The notes: generated from the letters alone by a model not told the origin. 64,000 nt of DNA from Tetragonia tetragonoides (GCA_038025085.1 CM076154.1:21834501-21898500), one strand, 5' to 3'. Counted from the first letter of the stretch, positions 14,101 to 24,138 are shown. Made by a program: numbers and translations.

Positions 14101-17100
14101 GGACTGACAAGACTATTGATTATGTTTGGGATCACATAGTTTACTTGACTTCTCTTTGGGCTAAGGCGGTGGGGGCCTTTAAGGGTGTTCCGTTAACTTT
14201 AGTTCAACGCCATTGGCGTGATGTGTAGATAGTTTTCTTTTTATACTGAGGATATCTTATCCTCCACATTTTTGTATTCTTGTACAATTTGATTAATAAA
14301 ATTTTCTCTTATCTAAAAAAAAAAAGTTAATGTTTAATCTTCACTTGTTTTTATTAGCTCCACCAAGGCAGTTACTTCTAGGTTTGATTAACTGAATTGA
14401 AACAGGTCTTATTGTTTGTGAGTTCTAAAATGCACTGGTTACTTTTTATATGGTTGCAGACAAAACTTAATTTTCCGGGTTACCTGCTCAAAAGGTACAT
14501 ACATCCGATCCCTTTGTGCCGACTTTGGGAGGGCTCTTGGAAGGTAAGTATAGCTACAATGACCTCTGAATGTTTTGTGGGGTTTTCATCTAAATTTTCT
14601 CCCACTATCTGTAAATCTAGGTGAATTTAAAATTCATTAAGGTCAAACCTTTCAGTTGAGTTTATAGACAAACAAGTATTTTTGCCGTTACATAATTGTT
14701 CTCTCAGAAAGAAAATAGTCACTCAGGGACGAATGAATATTGAACATAGCTCATTTTTGTCTTCAATGATGCTAGTTTTATTAGCAAGGAGTATCCATTT
14801 AGTGGATGTTTCCATTCTTTAAGTTTTGTAATGCCTTCATTATAGTACTCATGAACCGCATTGTACCGCTTCCACCCAGCGTCTTCCCACTTTTTTATAT
14901 TTTGACATAAATTATTTTCCTGCAGTTGTGCTCATTTGACTGCATTACGGAGAGATTCAATTGGTAAGGCCTCTTAAACTTGAGTTGAGTTTGTCAGAAG
15001 AGATTTCATCATGGGAATCTGGCACTTTCTTTGCTACTGTATGAATTTGAGGTTTATATTCTCTTGCATTCCTTTTTGGAGGCTAGAAAAGTAGTTATCA
15101 TTTCCTCAATGAGTGACACTTCCTTGGTTAAAAGGAGTGCAACTACTTGAATCCCTATCCAAATACAGGAAGGCTTATATTTTCACTTATTTATTTATTT
15201 TTTCTGATAATTGAGAAACCTTTCATTGCTCAATCAAAGATCTCCAGAAAATTACAGCCGTTGGGCAACAAATAAAAATAACATCAGAAGCACTTCACTT
15301 AAGGTACCAGTCTAAGGAGAAAATCAAGTAAAACTCTGAGAAAAACTACACCCAAACATCTAAAACCACGTCCGGAGTTCCTCAACTCTGGACAGCCCTT
15401 GATTTGCTATCCCGTCAGCCACGGCGTTTGCACTACGAGCTTTATGAGCCACCTTGATATACGGCCACCAATCCAGTATTCTTTGAATAAAATTGAGAGC
15501 AAATCTAACACCCCAGGGACGACCTGCCACCCCATTGCACCACTTAACAGCAATGGAAGAGTCTGATTCTATAATTATTGCCAAATGAAAGAGTCATTCC
15601 CTACTCAATGTCAACTGTAGAGCATGATAAATGGCTATTACCTCAGCTTGGTTGATCTCAGTATACGCGATGTTCCTCAAAAACATGCAGCAAAAATTCT
15701 TTTCCCGATCACGAAGTACACCACCACGGCACGACCCATGGCTCCCTTACCATCTTTACAAGAGGCATCCACATTCCACTTTAAAGTTCCCTGCGACGGA
15801 GCCTCCCACACTTATACTGCTTTCATTGCCTTTCTTGTCCCCTGAATTTTAAACATAAGGGATTGTGAGAGACGTCTTGTTGAGAGTAAGGGAAAGAGTC
15901 GTCCACCATGCTAATCGCAATAAGACCAATTCAAATAACTCCTCAACTCCGCACCTTTTTTATCTTCAAAAATTCTGGAATTTCTTTCTTTCCAAATTGA
16001 CTAAGCTAGTACAACGACAAATGTTATCCAGATTTTCCAAAACTGGTTACCTGAGATGACACCACACCATTGATCAAAAAATTGCATCATGTTTGAGGGA
16101 GCACACCATTTGTAGCCCCAAAGGTCCCGCTAGCGAGCCATAACGTACGAGCAAAATCGCAATGAATTAATATATGTTCTTTATCTTAAAAAAATAAAAA
16201 TGAATTAATATATGCTCTGTGCTTTCAACTCTACTTTACACAATACACACAAGGAAGCACGGACACTCCATATGGGTGCCATGTCCCATGTCCAAACTGT
16301 TTGACACGCCTTGGACACTTGGGACACTTCGTCTGGTTCTCTCTCTAAAATTTTTTCTACCCTAAAATTCTTCCATTCTGCCGACGATTCTTCTAGTGCT
16401 CTCTATTTTTATTGTTCACTCTTTTTCAAGGCACAATTACTACATGTGGGAATATCATTTTCTGTATTCTTTAAAATATTTTTTTATTTAGTGTTTTCTT
16501 TGACGTGTCTGCGTATCCGGGATTTTGAGAATTGCCGTATCCCGTGTCCGCGTGTCCCGTGTCCCGTGTCCGCGTACCCGTACTCGTGCTACCTTGAATA
16601 CACATTTTGGATCATTCACACACTGAAATCCCATCTTAATTAAGCGATCTTTTGTTTTCAATCTACCTAAACATGCCAGCCACAAGAATATTTCAACCTT
16701 TAGAGGAGCCAAATTACGCCATACACCCTTTACTGACTCGTGAATCAATCTCCCCTCTAATGAAGCTAATTTTTTCTTCACTGATTTAACCGAAAATGAG
16801 CCATCATTATTATCTAGCCAAATAATTCTATCTGCTACCCTGGATTCAGATGCACACTAGCTTGCAGATGAACAATTCAGTTTTCTGGTCCTCCTCGTAT
16901 ACAAAGAGACCTCCAACTAAAACTCCAAACCAAACTGTCTCCATTACAGAACCGCAGTTATCCACGCACATACTAGGCTCACTAGTGATAGAAAATAGTC
17001 TAGGGAGTTTAATGCTGAGAGGAATCTCATATAGCCACATGTCCAACCAGAATTTTGTGAATGCTCCACTACCCACTTCCAATACATTCCCCTGCCTCAA

Positions 17101-18115
17101 TACATCAGTAACCACTTTGCTATTTTTTAGCCCAAATGTAATTCCTTCCATATACCTCCTCTTCTTGGGTTGGGAATGCTATCAAAAGATCTAGCATCAC
17201 TGACATTATATTTCTCCACTACCAAAGCTTTCCAAAGGCTGTCCTCCCCACTTATCAAGCGCCAAACCCATTTACTCATTTAAGCAAGATTCATTTCTTT
17301 TACTGAACCCACACCCAGACCTCCTAACTCCTTGGGTTTTTCTAGAATTTCAACTCTTTTTGCCCCTTCTTTAGTGCTCATCTCCAGGAACACTATCATG
17401 TGTTTCATTGCTCTGGTGTGTTACTCCCTCTTTTTCATGTACTGGTTCTTCGTTCACATTTTCGGCTTCCTGGTTCTTCTCTGCCTCAGGGTTCACTTCT
17501 GCTGCTGGGTTGGGCACTGGGGACTTGTTTGATTGTGGGTTAATCATCAAGGCCCTGTTTACAGGAATATTATTCTTCTGCCTCGACTCTCCTTTACTTG
17601 CTTGTCTCTCAAACTTTGCTCTTTGGACTCTGAGATTGACCCCTTCAAATTTGCTTCAATTCTCCCTTCGAATTTGCCTTGGGCTTCCAAATAGTTTCGA
17701 AATTTGCCGAACACGAATCTGTGTTTCCTTCTACCCCTCAGCTTCCAAGGAACAAAGACATCAATCATATCCATGGTGCCAAAACATCTTTCTTATTGCT
17801 CTGTTATTGCTGTTCATAGGTTGGTTATCTACTAATAGAGTAGTCATTGTGCTTCCTTGGATTGGATTTCTCTTCAACCCCTGATCCCTTCCATTTCTAT
17901 TCACGTTGTACGTTGTTCCTCTCTCTTCAGGTGTTTCTGACATCTGTTTACACTTTTTCTTTCTTGTTACTACCGTCCACTCATCATGATTTCTATATTC
18001 TATCTTCATAAGGCTCTCTCCAAATTGGGGCTGCAAATCTGTGTTTGGGTGTACTAGATTCTTTCCAATTAATTACATGTCAAAATCTGTAACCACTTAT
18101 TCCCGGTCTCCCTCC

Positions 18116-18151
<36 letters not shown>

Positions 18152-18554
18152 AGATTCAAAAGCCTTTCTCTTTCTAGAGTTTAAGTAGCCAAAAGAGAAA
18201 GCCTGCTAAATCTGCTAAATCTGTTTTCACTTACTCCGTATTTTCTCAATGGTTCAATCATAATCTCAAGAGTTGGAACCTCCCTACTCTTTCTTTCATT
18301 CCTCTTCCTTTCTCTCCTTCCTCACCACTCTCTCTCCTCCCCCCTTCCCCACTTGCACACCTAATGTCACCCCATGATGAGATTAGGAGCCTTCCTAATC
18401 ATGAGATTAGGTAAGAATTTGTGGTATTTTCTAAATTTGTTCCAATTATTTTCTTGTTAACGTAACCCACTTTTCTGTTTCAGGGGAATATACTGCTGAT
18501 GATGCCTATGATTTCCAAGAATTAGAAGAGGAAATCACAAAAAGCTATTTCTAG
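2106..18554 (+). CDS. TruB-family tRNA pseudouridine synthase, organelle-targeted candidate (9 exons)
   Basis: Exons: 2106-3123, 4174-4229, 4305-4387, 4518-4596, 5422-5532, 13408-13517, 14460-14543, 14926-14963, 18484-18554. All joins are GT-AG and keep frame, giving 549 residues. TruB enzymes convert a T-loop uridine of tRNA to pseudouridine. The catalytic domain starts near residue 331 (KPKGWTSF), carries the GTLDP motif with catalytic Asp366 ([13 protein letters not shown]), a central [10 protein letters not shown] segment, and the SKGTYIRSL motif at 496-504. The first 50 residues are Ser/Phe/Arg-rich and low in acidic residues, like an organellar transit peptide. Residues 60-330 are a charged low-complexity extension typical of the plant protein, which resembles (from memory) Arabidopsis At5g14460. 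Introns 5 (7.9 kb) and 8 (3.5 kb) are swollen by transposons, yet no exon is damaged. The start at 2106 is chosen for the transit-like N-terminus; an overlapping ATG lies at 2072. Confidence 0.93.
3124..4173 (+). other. Intron 1 of the TruB-type gene
   Basis: About 1 kb between donor GTGATA at 3124 and the acceptor ending at 4173. It holds no recognisable transposon or RNA gene. Its existence is shown by the TruB reading, which resumes exactly at 4174 (GWTSF). A gene model that reads through 3123 would stop at 3143 and lose the whole catalytic domain. Confidence 0.8.
4960..5103 (-). mobile_element. tRNA-derived SINE (in intron 4 of the TruB-type gene)
   Basis: On the minus strand there is a polymerase III A box (TAGCTCAGCCGG, complement at 5084-5095) and a B box (GGTTCGAGTCC, complement at 5041-5051) about 32 bases apart, as in a tRNA. 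The rest does not fold as a full cloverleaf. The head is followed by a tRNA-unrelated body ending near an A-rich stretch at 4960-4980. That is the SINE layout. Target duplications are not clear, so the ends are approximate. Confidence 0.65.
5605..5904. mobile_element. 300-bp MITE with about 33-bp terminal inverted repeats
   Basis: The left end TAGGTGGTGTTTACTTGC...AATCAAATGCAATG and the reverse complement of the right end TAGGGGCTCGTTTACTTG...AATCAAATGCAATG match over about 33 bases with few differences. The right TIR contains a (TGCAT)n slippage run (5850-5875). There is no coding capacity. A trinucleotide CTA overlaps both edges, but I cannot assign the superfamily with confidence. It lies in intron 5 of the TruB-type gene. 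Confidence 0.75.
6350..7900 (+). pseudogene. 5'-truncated, decayed LINE fragment A (RT C-terminus and zf-RVT region)
   Basis: Broken frames give LINE reverse-transcriptase C-terminal signatures: a [13 protein letters not shown] stretch near 6460 (the usual PKxEGGLGI block) followed by [14 protein letters not shown]. Further on (7040-7330) comes the zf-RVT region, starting [13 protein letters not shown], with stops and frameshifts. The 3' part after 7625 resumes with a CIWLER-like stretch. A repeat-rich insert separates the halves. It belongs to the same family as the fragments at 9930, 11490 and 13850. Confidence 0.7.
7330..7625. repeat. Insert of short tandem repeats inside LINE fragment A
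   Basis: Two blocks are seen: GCGGTTTCGGTCGCGATTGC-type repeats at 7360-7395, and a CATTTAT(C/T)GGCCATA(C/T)-type repeat at roughly 7465-7545. The LINE reading (CIWL.E) breaks at about 7330 and resumes near 7630, so this is inserted DNA, perhaps a small MITE, rather than LINE sequence. Confidence 0.5.
7901..8700. other. Intron 5 sequence, nothing recognised
   Basis: No coding signature, RNA gene or transposon end that I can support. CT-rich sequence around 8500-8600. Confidence 0.35.
8720..9330 (-). pseudogene. Decayed LINE 3' fragment B, antisense
   Basis: Read on the minus strand, 9130-9330 gives a broken zf-RVT-like segment ([16 protein letters not shown], the usual CxxxxxxxW block after a Cys/His pair). 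It is followed toward 8800 by a 3'-UTR-like stretch ending in an ATTAATAC..TAATCTTATCTC tail typical of plant LINE 3' ends. There are many stops. It lies in opposite orientation to the other LINE pieces in this intron. Confidence 0.45.
9331..9925. other. Intron 5 sequence, nothing recognised
   Basis: AT-rich sequence with no supported feature. A short open frame at 9508-9789 codes for a hydrophobic peptide without recognisable similarity. Confidence 0.35.
9930..10600 (+). pseudogene. LINE 3' fragment C (zf-RVT domain)
   Basis: A mostly open frame (9977-10426) encodes the C-terminal zf-RVT region of a plant L1-type ORF2: [20 protein letters not shown], then [32 protein letters not shown], and the downstream [16 protein letters not shown] block. 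After the stop come a 3' UTR (GTAATACTGTTTGTATTAC) and a tail at 10560-10600. Most of the element upstream is missing, which fits 5' truncation on insertion. Confidence 0.8.
10601..11489. other. Intron 5 sequence, nothing recognised
   Basis: AT-rich, no supported gene or transposon terminus. Confidence 0.35.
11490..11880 (+). pseudogene. LINE 3' fragment D
   Basis: The stretch matches the 3' end of fragments C and E in order: a broken zf-RVT tail, then TTTGTGGTGCATTTGGCT (LWCIWL), AATGCACGAGTGTTCAATGG (NARVFNG), a short 3' UTR and a TTAATATACTTTTTCTTTTTCT tail. Frames are broken. Only about 390 bases remain. Confidence 0.65.
12063..12872 (+). mobile_element. Very short LINE tail flanked by a 31-bp direct repeat, split by a MULE-like MITE
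   Basis: AATTTATGTACTCATAGAAC... at 12063 is repeated near-perfectly at 12833 (31 bases through CCCTACCACTGC). Between the copies lie about 95 bases ending in a LINE-like tail (CCTTGTAATTTACC...TTAATACAATTTTTCTTTCTAAG plus A-rich) and the inverted-repeat element at 12193. This fits a heavily truncated retroposon with its target duplication, later hit in its A-tail by the TIR element. Confidence 0.55.
12193..12826. mobile_element. Long-TIR non-autonomous MULE-like element, 634 bp
   Basis: Left terminus GGACAATTCCAATTGGTAGG and right terminus (complement) GGGCAATTCCAATTGGTAGG stay alignable for about 150 bases, including TTTGTGGCTTTTCCAATTGG and GAAATCCAGCTGGTA. Flanks are AAAAATAAA (12184-12192) and AAAACTAAA (12827-12835), a 9-bp target duplication with one mismatch. 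Long TIRs and a 9-bp duplication point to Mutator-like elements. There is no coding capacity. Confidence 0.8.
12873..13407. other. 3' part of intron 5
   Basis: AT-rich intron sequence leading to the acceptor TTTATAG at 13407. No transposon or RNA signature seen. Confidence 0.4.
13850..14328 (+). pseudogene. LINE 3' fragment E (in intron 6)
   Basis: It encodes the end of the zf-RVT region and C-terminus of the family seen at 9930: [54 protein letters not shown]. After the TAG at 14226 comes a short 3' UTR ending in TTAATAAAATTTTCTCTTATCT and an A tail (14318-14328). The frame is open for about 120 codons, so this copy is younger than fragments A, B and D. Confidence 0.8.
15190..18060 (-). pseudogene. 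BNR-like LINE remnant with RRM ORF1 and RNase H end, antisense in intron 8
   Basis: Reading the minus strand from 18036: ORF1-like sequence with [10 protein letters not shown] and an RRM-type block [20 protein letters not shown], as in RRM-bearing plant LINEs (the BNR family of beet is the named example). Next, 17151-16846 gives LINE ORF2 sequence ([30 protein letters not shown]). Then 16780-16640 shows a [19 protein letters not shown] zf-RVT block, and 15584-15360 an RNase H-like end ([30 protein letters not shown]). Endonuclease and most of RT are missing and stops are frequent. The tail at 15180-15240 marks the 3' end. Confidence 0.75.
16250..16596. mobile_element. hAT-type MITE, 347 bp, nested in the LINE remnant
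   Basis: Flanked by 8-bp duplications AATACACA (16242-16249 and 16597-16604). Left terminus CAAGGAAGCACGGACAC, right terminus (complement) CAAGGTAGCACGAGTAC. TIR sequence starting CA, plus an 8-bp duplication, identifies a hAT MITE. The right subterminal region has repeated GTGTCC(G/C)CGT units (16545-16575), possible transposase-binding repeats. The LINE frame is interrupted exactly at these borders. Confidence 0.85.
18118..18149. repeat. (TC)n microsatellite
   Basis: About 16 uninterrupted CT dinucleotides, followed by a CT-rich region to about 18350. Confidence 0.9.
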
Positions 18555-18912
18555 CTGCCGATTTTTTTTTTTTGTATATTTCTGTCGGTACATTCTGGAG
18601 TTGCCTTGAGAGTAACTGGGAGCTCAAATTGCCAACTTCACTGGAAAACACATCAGATTTCTCCTAGGTTCTCTCCTGGGTGCATACAAGTAATGTGCAA
18701 AAATGGTAGTAGAAGAGGTAGAATTTGGCATAACATGGTACCATGATTACCATCACCCGACACGAAAACTTGAAACATACCGGCTTGAAAACTAAAATGT
18801 ATGGGTTTGACTTTTGAGTGAAGAACCATTGAAATAACGCACATGAACATGAGAACAATTACGGATTAAAACGGTTACCCTGTTAGTAATTTTTTTTGAA
18901 AGAGTTGTTTAT

Positions 18913-19013
18913 GAGGTCGCCTCAAGGTGAGGCTATCAGCCTACCTTTATAGTAAATATGACGTCAACATGATGTCATACTTTGTTTAAGTCGCCTCACG
19001 TTGAGATCGTCTC
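18913..19013. mobile_element. Small MITE-like inverted repeat (copy 1)
   Basis: GAGGTCGCCTCAAGGTGAGG at the left is an imperfect inverted repeat of GCCTCACGTTGAGATCGTCTC at the right (about 16 of 21 positions). A related sequence with the same order of landmarks (ATGAGG..., CTTTATAG, ATGACGT, TCATATGAGTTTTTGTGAT) lies at 63850-63972. Target duplications are not clear. Confidence 0.5.
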
Positions 19014-19075
19014 AAATGAGTTTTTGTGATTTTTTCAATGTATTACTAATTTTTGGGCCAATTAACCAGATTCGT

Positions 19076-19514
19076 TGTAACACCCCCTAGTTTATAACGA
19101 TTTCGTGGCAGTTATCGATGTCGCTATACACGACTCCACACCACTGAACCGCCATAAACCCAATGGTAGTTACTGCAACATTCATCAATAAGGAATAAAT
19201 GTTAAGCAGAAAGAAAAGACTAGGCATCAAAATAAGCTTACTAACAAACTAAAATGAATCAAATATGGAAATTGCTTAACGTAAATCAAATTTACTCAAT
19301 GTAAATATCTTTTTCCACATTACCCCCAACATATTTTTTCTTAGTTTCTCTCTCTTTCTTTTTTTCTCTTTATCAATTATCAACTACTTCTATAAACAAT
19401 ATAGAAAAAATGGCCAAATTCAAATATAATGGACATAAATATAATGAAAGATTATAAAAAAATCTGTTGTTTGCCAGTGATGTATGTCTTCGGTCAGCTT
19501 CCATCACCATCTTT

Positions 19515-19549
<35 letters not shown>

Positions 19550-21672
19550 GTTCAATACCCCAACACAACAATACAATAAAGAAAATAAAACACCTACGCA
19601 CGTCACCGCTCCCGGCACCGTTCAACCACCCCCTCCCCCTCCCCCACCACCGCCCAACTGCCCCACCCCCTAGCACCACCCGACCGCCCCCTCCGGCCTT
19701 TCCCCACCACCGCCTAACTGCACCATCTCCCACCACCGCACCACAAAACCCACATCACCATCTCGCACCTGTCACCACCGCACCACAAAACCCAGTTTTC
19801 TTTCTCTCTCCAACTGCCCAGCCCGCTGCCCAAACAAGCCTAGCCCGCCCAACTGCCCCCTCCCCCAGCACCACCTCGCACCCCCGCCCCCTCCCCGCCT
19901 TCCGACGACCACCGCCCCACCACAAACCCCAAACCCAATCTCTCTTTCTCTCAACCACAAAATCCCTTTTTCTCTCTCCAACCACCCCTGTCAGCCAACG
20001 CACCAACCCGACCCCGCCGCGCCCAACAACCCGATCCCTCCACCCAGCAAACCCAGCCCGCCGCCCAACAACTACCCTCCAATAAACCTAACCTACAACC
20101 TACAAAACCCTAAACAATTAGTAATTTGAAAATAAACTAATCTAAACCATAAAAATTACATAAATATCATAATTAATTTGATCAAAGATATTATCTTGTC
20201 AAAAAAATCATCCAAATTGATGGACTAGAGAGAATGATGGGGGAGAAGGAAGAATAAGAGGATGTTTCTTTACAAATAAAATGGTAGTTTTGGAAATTTT
20301 GTGTCAAAAAGATTTACGTTAAGCAATTTCTGATTTACATTAAGCAATTTCGTTAAACATTAATATCAGACTTATCTAATAGTGAACTTAGGTCCTTTAA
20401 AGTTTATTACAACTTGCCTTCAAGGGCACAAACCCAAATCCCAACAAACTGAAATAAAGAGTTCTAACTACAACGTCAACTCTAGCTTCCAAGCTGCACG
20501 TCTTCACTTGAATGCACTTTGGTTTCCGTGATGGAAACAAAATACAGAAGAAAAGAAAACAAACAAAAGAGAAACAAAAATTAGATAAACTAAGCGACGT
20601 CCATACCCAGTAAAAACATTTCGCAAACCTTACCTGAGGGTTTAGAAGAATCATTGAAATTCATTTGCATACGCACATAAACATATAATAAAGTATACAC
20701 ATAACGACTACATGAAATTCTTATTTAATGATCATGTCAAATACGACATAGACAATCCGTCTTGATTAGAGAGATGTAAGAGAGTGAATAGAACAACTAC
20801 CCACACTATTCATCGAAAGATACAATCATGTCATGGACTTAATGACTCTAGTGTGCACACTACCTCTAGTATTATAAGCAAGTCTAAAGGACTTAATGAA
20901 TGGGAAATGATCCTTTCCAAACACACAGTGACATGACCATAAAGATAACTTGGGAATCACACATCTCTGAACTACACCATTAGTTATAATCCTGATTACT
21001 CGACTACTCCTAGGGATCCATTTGGGAGTCTGACTCTCATTCATAATTAAATTCACATAATTGCATTGGTTGACTTAGTGGTACTACGAGACCACGACTT
21101 ATTAATTCATTTCACGCTCTTGACAATGAATAGTAAATAACGATCGATAATGATAATTCAACATGATGAGAATTAAACATGCTTTAATTCAATAACGATC
21201 CAATTAGGATTACATGCAATGTCTAGCACAATTTTGGCAGCACTTCGATAGGGTAATATGATATCCAAAAATCACAATTCATCCAAATACATTCAAACAA
21301 TATATAATACGTGCTCACTAGTACCCAAAAATACCCATACCATTTAGCAAGTATAAAATAGCATAATAACAGTATAACACTAACGATTTATCATCACAAC
21401 AATTGTTCAACATCCATCATATGTAAATAATTCTCGAAACATGATGATATCGACATGCTCAGTATAATTCATAATTACAGCAATTAACATGCTTAATAAA
21501 CTTCACAATAACGACGATATAATATAATCATGCTTTGCATATTAAATACACCACAATTTCACAATTAGCACTTAACACATCAAAATCATTTTAATCGGGT
21601 TTTGGAAGGAGGTATTCACGTTCGCTTACCTATCAGACGCTCCAAAGCAGTAGACACGCTCCAACCACAATG
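19076..21672 (-). repeat. Truncated antisense LTR related to the Tekay-like element
   Basis: From TGTAACACC at 19076 the minus strand follows the 3' portion of the LTRs at 51158 and 60426: the 53580-53717 end region, the CCTTCGAGGGC-like block (here 20411), the TATTATAAGCAAG/CTAGTGTGCACACTACCTCTAG block at 20850, GGGATCCATTTGG near 21012, and TTCGCTTACCT near 21620. The part matching the first 1.1 kb of the LTR is missing beyond about 21672. It is interrupted by a 1.1-kb TIR element. It is clearly diverged, so it is an older copy or another subfamily. Confidence 0.8.
19267..20351. mobile_element. 1.1-kb TIR element nested in the LTR
   Basis: GGAAATTGCTTAACGTAAATC at 19267 is inverted at the right as GATTTACGTTAAGCAATTTC (20311-20330), followed by a second, slightly different copy ending at 20351. 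LTR similarity is lost exactly across this span. The interior has a (CAT)n run (19516-19549) and a very C-rich, CCACC-type low-complexity core (19620-20060). The proline/histidine-rich open frames there are composition artefacts. Superfamily unknown; I could not fix the target duplication. Confidence 0.65.
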
Positions 21673-23237
21673 AAGATCATGCTTTCAAAATCATTGTAAG
21701 TCAGTCTTTTGTCTTTTCACTTCCCTCAATTTTACGCTCTGTGATAATATTTCCTATTTGCAATTCTTTGTGGTTTTATTTGATTATCTCTTTTTTTTTC
21801 GTGAAACCCTAATTCGATTTTCATGCTGAAATTGAAATCCTGCACCTTTTCAGTCGTTTTTGGATTTAATTTCTTTTTCTGTATTGTTTGTGGTGTTTAA
21901 TTTAGTGACTGTTCATAGTTGTAGGGGAGGGCAGTCTGATGAACTTGTTATTAATTTTTCCCACAATGAATGACTAAGCTGGAAAACCTGTGTATTATCA
22001 TTGGTTATATATGTTGTTGTAGGGGAGGGCAGTTTGATGAACTTGTTTAACAAGTTATGTTATGCTTTTAAAGGATGAATTGTTCGTTTCTGTGTGACAT
22101 ACATCATATGGGGGGGGGGGGTTTCAGACTTCAGACTTCAGACTTCAGAGTGCTTCATTTATTTTTGTTAAGAGTGATGATACCCGTCTCCTGAGAAGAT
22201 GGGTTGAACCGTCTTCTGTGATATTAAACAGTTAAAAAATGTTAGTGCTGAAGAACAGGTGGACTGGTAGAACCAAGACACATGGAACATTTGAAAGAGG
22301 GTCACGTGCCATTGCAGGCAACTAAAACATTTAATTTATTTTCAGTTGGCTTTTTCAGTTAAACTTTGAAAATTGAGAGAGAGAAAGAGAGACGAAGAGA
22401 GAGAGAGACGAAAATCAAAGCTATCATCTTTAACTGATTGAGAAATCAAAACTAAAAATCAAAGCTATCATCTTTAACTAAGAATTGATCTTAGTCATAA
22501 ATTAAACTTTCGGTAGCTCATAGTGATTTGTGAAGCGTCCACTAGGAAGAAGGAAGCGTACACTAGGAAGAAGGAGCTTATGCTAGTTCTTGGCCATTGA
22601 AAATCGGTAAGTAAGTTATCTTAGGCTTTCAAATATAGGGTTAAAAGTTTGTATAATTTTTATATTAAGGTTGTGATAGTTGACAGGGTTTGTGAATGTG
22701 GATTAGGGTTTGTGAAGAAATTAGTGGGTTTTGTAATGACATCTGTGGAAGTGTCGATTACTTGTCCATTGTAGTGTTTCAGGTTATGAATGATAAATGC
22801 AAAGAGCTAATAATGAAATTTTGTCAAAGATAACATATTAGTTTAGCATATTGATTATTGTATTGTGAATGGTACATACTTGTGAATATTTGGCAAAGAT
22901 AAATAATTGTAGTTGAAATGTAGAAGTTTAGAGAAATAATTATGTGATTGAAATATTGAAATGATTGTATTTATTATTTCCATAGATCTTAATAAGAGTG
23001 TTACGAAGGTTAGGAATACAAATCCTCTGTTTTGTAGTGTGTAGTGTTGTGGTGGCTGCACTAAATATGTTGTGCAGTCAGTGTGGAGTATTGTGGTGGC
23101 AGGAAAAGATATATTGTGTACTGTTGAGTTTGTGGTTGCTGCACAAGATACTGTAATTAATTATAGAACAGTTAGAAGTGTGATTGTGATTATGGGGTTA
23201 TGTTGATGAGTTAATTTTACTACTCCTTGTAACTGAT
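21673..23237. other. Region before the Ulp1-like gene, short duplications only
   Basis: I see no gene. Direct duplications: GTTGTAGGGGAGGGCAGT(C/T)TGATGAACTTG at 21918 and 22015; a GACTTCA triple at 22127; AAATCAAAGCTATCATCTTTAACT at 22412 and 22457; CACTAGGAAGAAGGA at 22540 and 22561; a (G)10 run at 22110. A GA-rich tract lies at 22374-22410. This could be 5' flank or terminal sequence of the transposon to which the Ulp1-like gene belonged. Confidence 0.4.
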
Positions 23238-24135
23238 ATGGGGAGAGGTAGGGGAAGGGGAAAGAAGGGTGTTTTAAATCCAGGGGGCATAGACAAGTTA
23301 GAAGACATAGATAAGCTAGAAAAGAAGATTGATGAAATGGAGAAGTTAGAAAACAGAAAGAAGAAGCAGAAGTAGAAGCAGAAGCAGAAGCAGAAAAGGA
23401 AGCGCAGGCGAGTACCAAACATGAGGTCATTACCAAAGAATGTTGCTGCTCTTAAAACTGAATTGACTGAAGAACAAAAGGTTTGGGTTGCTCAAATGGG
23501 ATTTGGTTCCATTCTTGAAATGGATTGCTTGAAGATGAATCGTGGTTTTGTTGTTTGGCTTATGAATAGATTTGATGACAGAACATCGAAGCTTAAATTA
23601 AGGGATAATGTTGAGCTTGAAATCACAAGCAATGATGTGTCCTGGATACTTGGGCTTTGAAGCGGTGTGTTGCCGATTTCAGAAAGAGTTAAAGATATTG
23701 ATTCATATAATGCATTGAAAGCGCGATATGAATTAATGTCAAAAGCAGAAGGGAAAAGTGGTATACAGCCAAATGCTGTTTTGAGGTGTATACAAAATGA
23801 TATTGACTTTATTGAGTTCAAAACTCATTTTTTGGTGTATGTTTTAGGCACTTTTTTATGCCCTAATCAAGGTAATTATATTAGTTTAAGGGTGTGAAGA
23901 TAGGTGTTAGTATTGGGGATCCAAATCAGCATGATTGGGGTAATTTTGTTTTGAATGAGCTGTGTGGATCTAGAAGGAAGGTCAGAGTTAAGAAGGAACA
24001 AAGAGCATTGGTTGGTGGTAGGGAGGTGAACAATGAGTCATATTCAGCAGCTGGGTATGGTGGTTGTTTGTTTTTGCTAATGGTAAGTTGAGTTAATACA
24101 TATGAATTACTGTAAAGTAAATTTAAATTGGCAAA

Positions 24136-24138
<3 letters not shown>

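Noticed and set aside
19460..20090. Long His/Pro-rich open frames on both strands
   Set aside because: They arise from a (CAT)n run and CCACC-type low-complexity DNA inside a transposon; frames on opposite strands are equally open.
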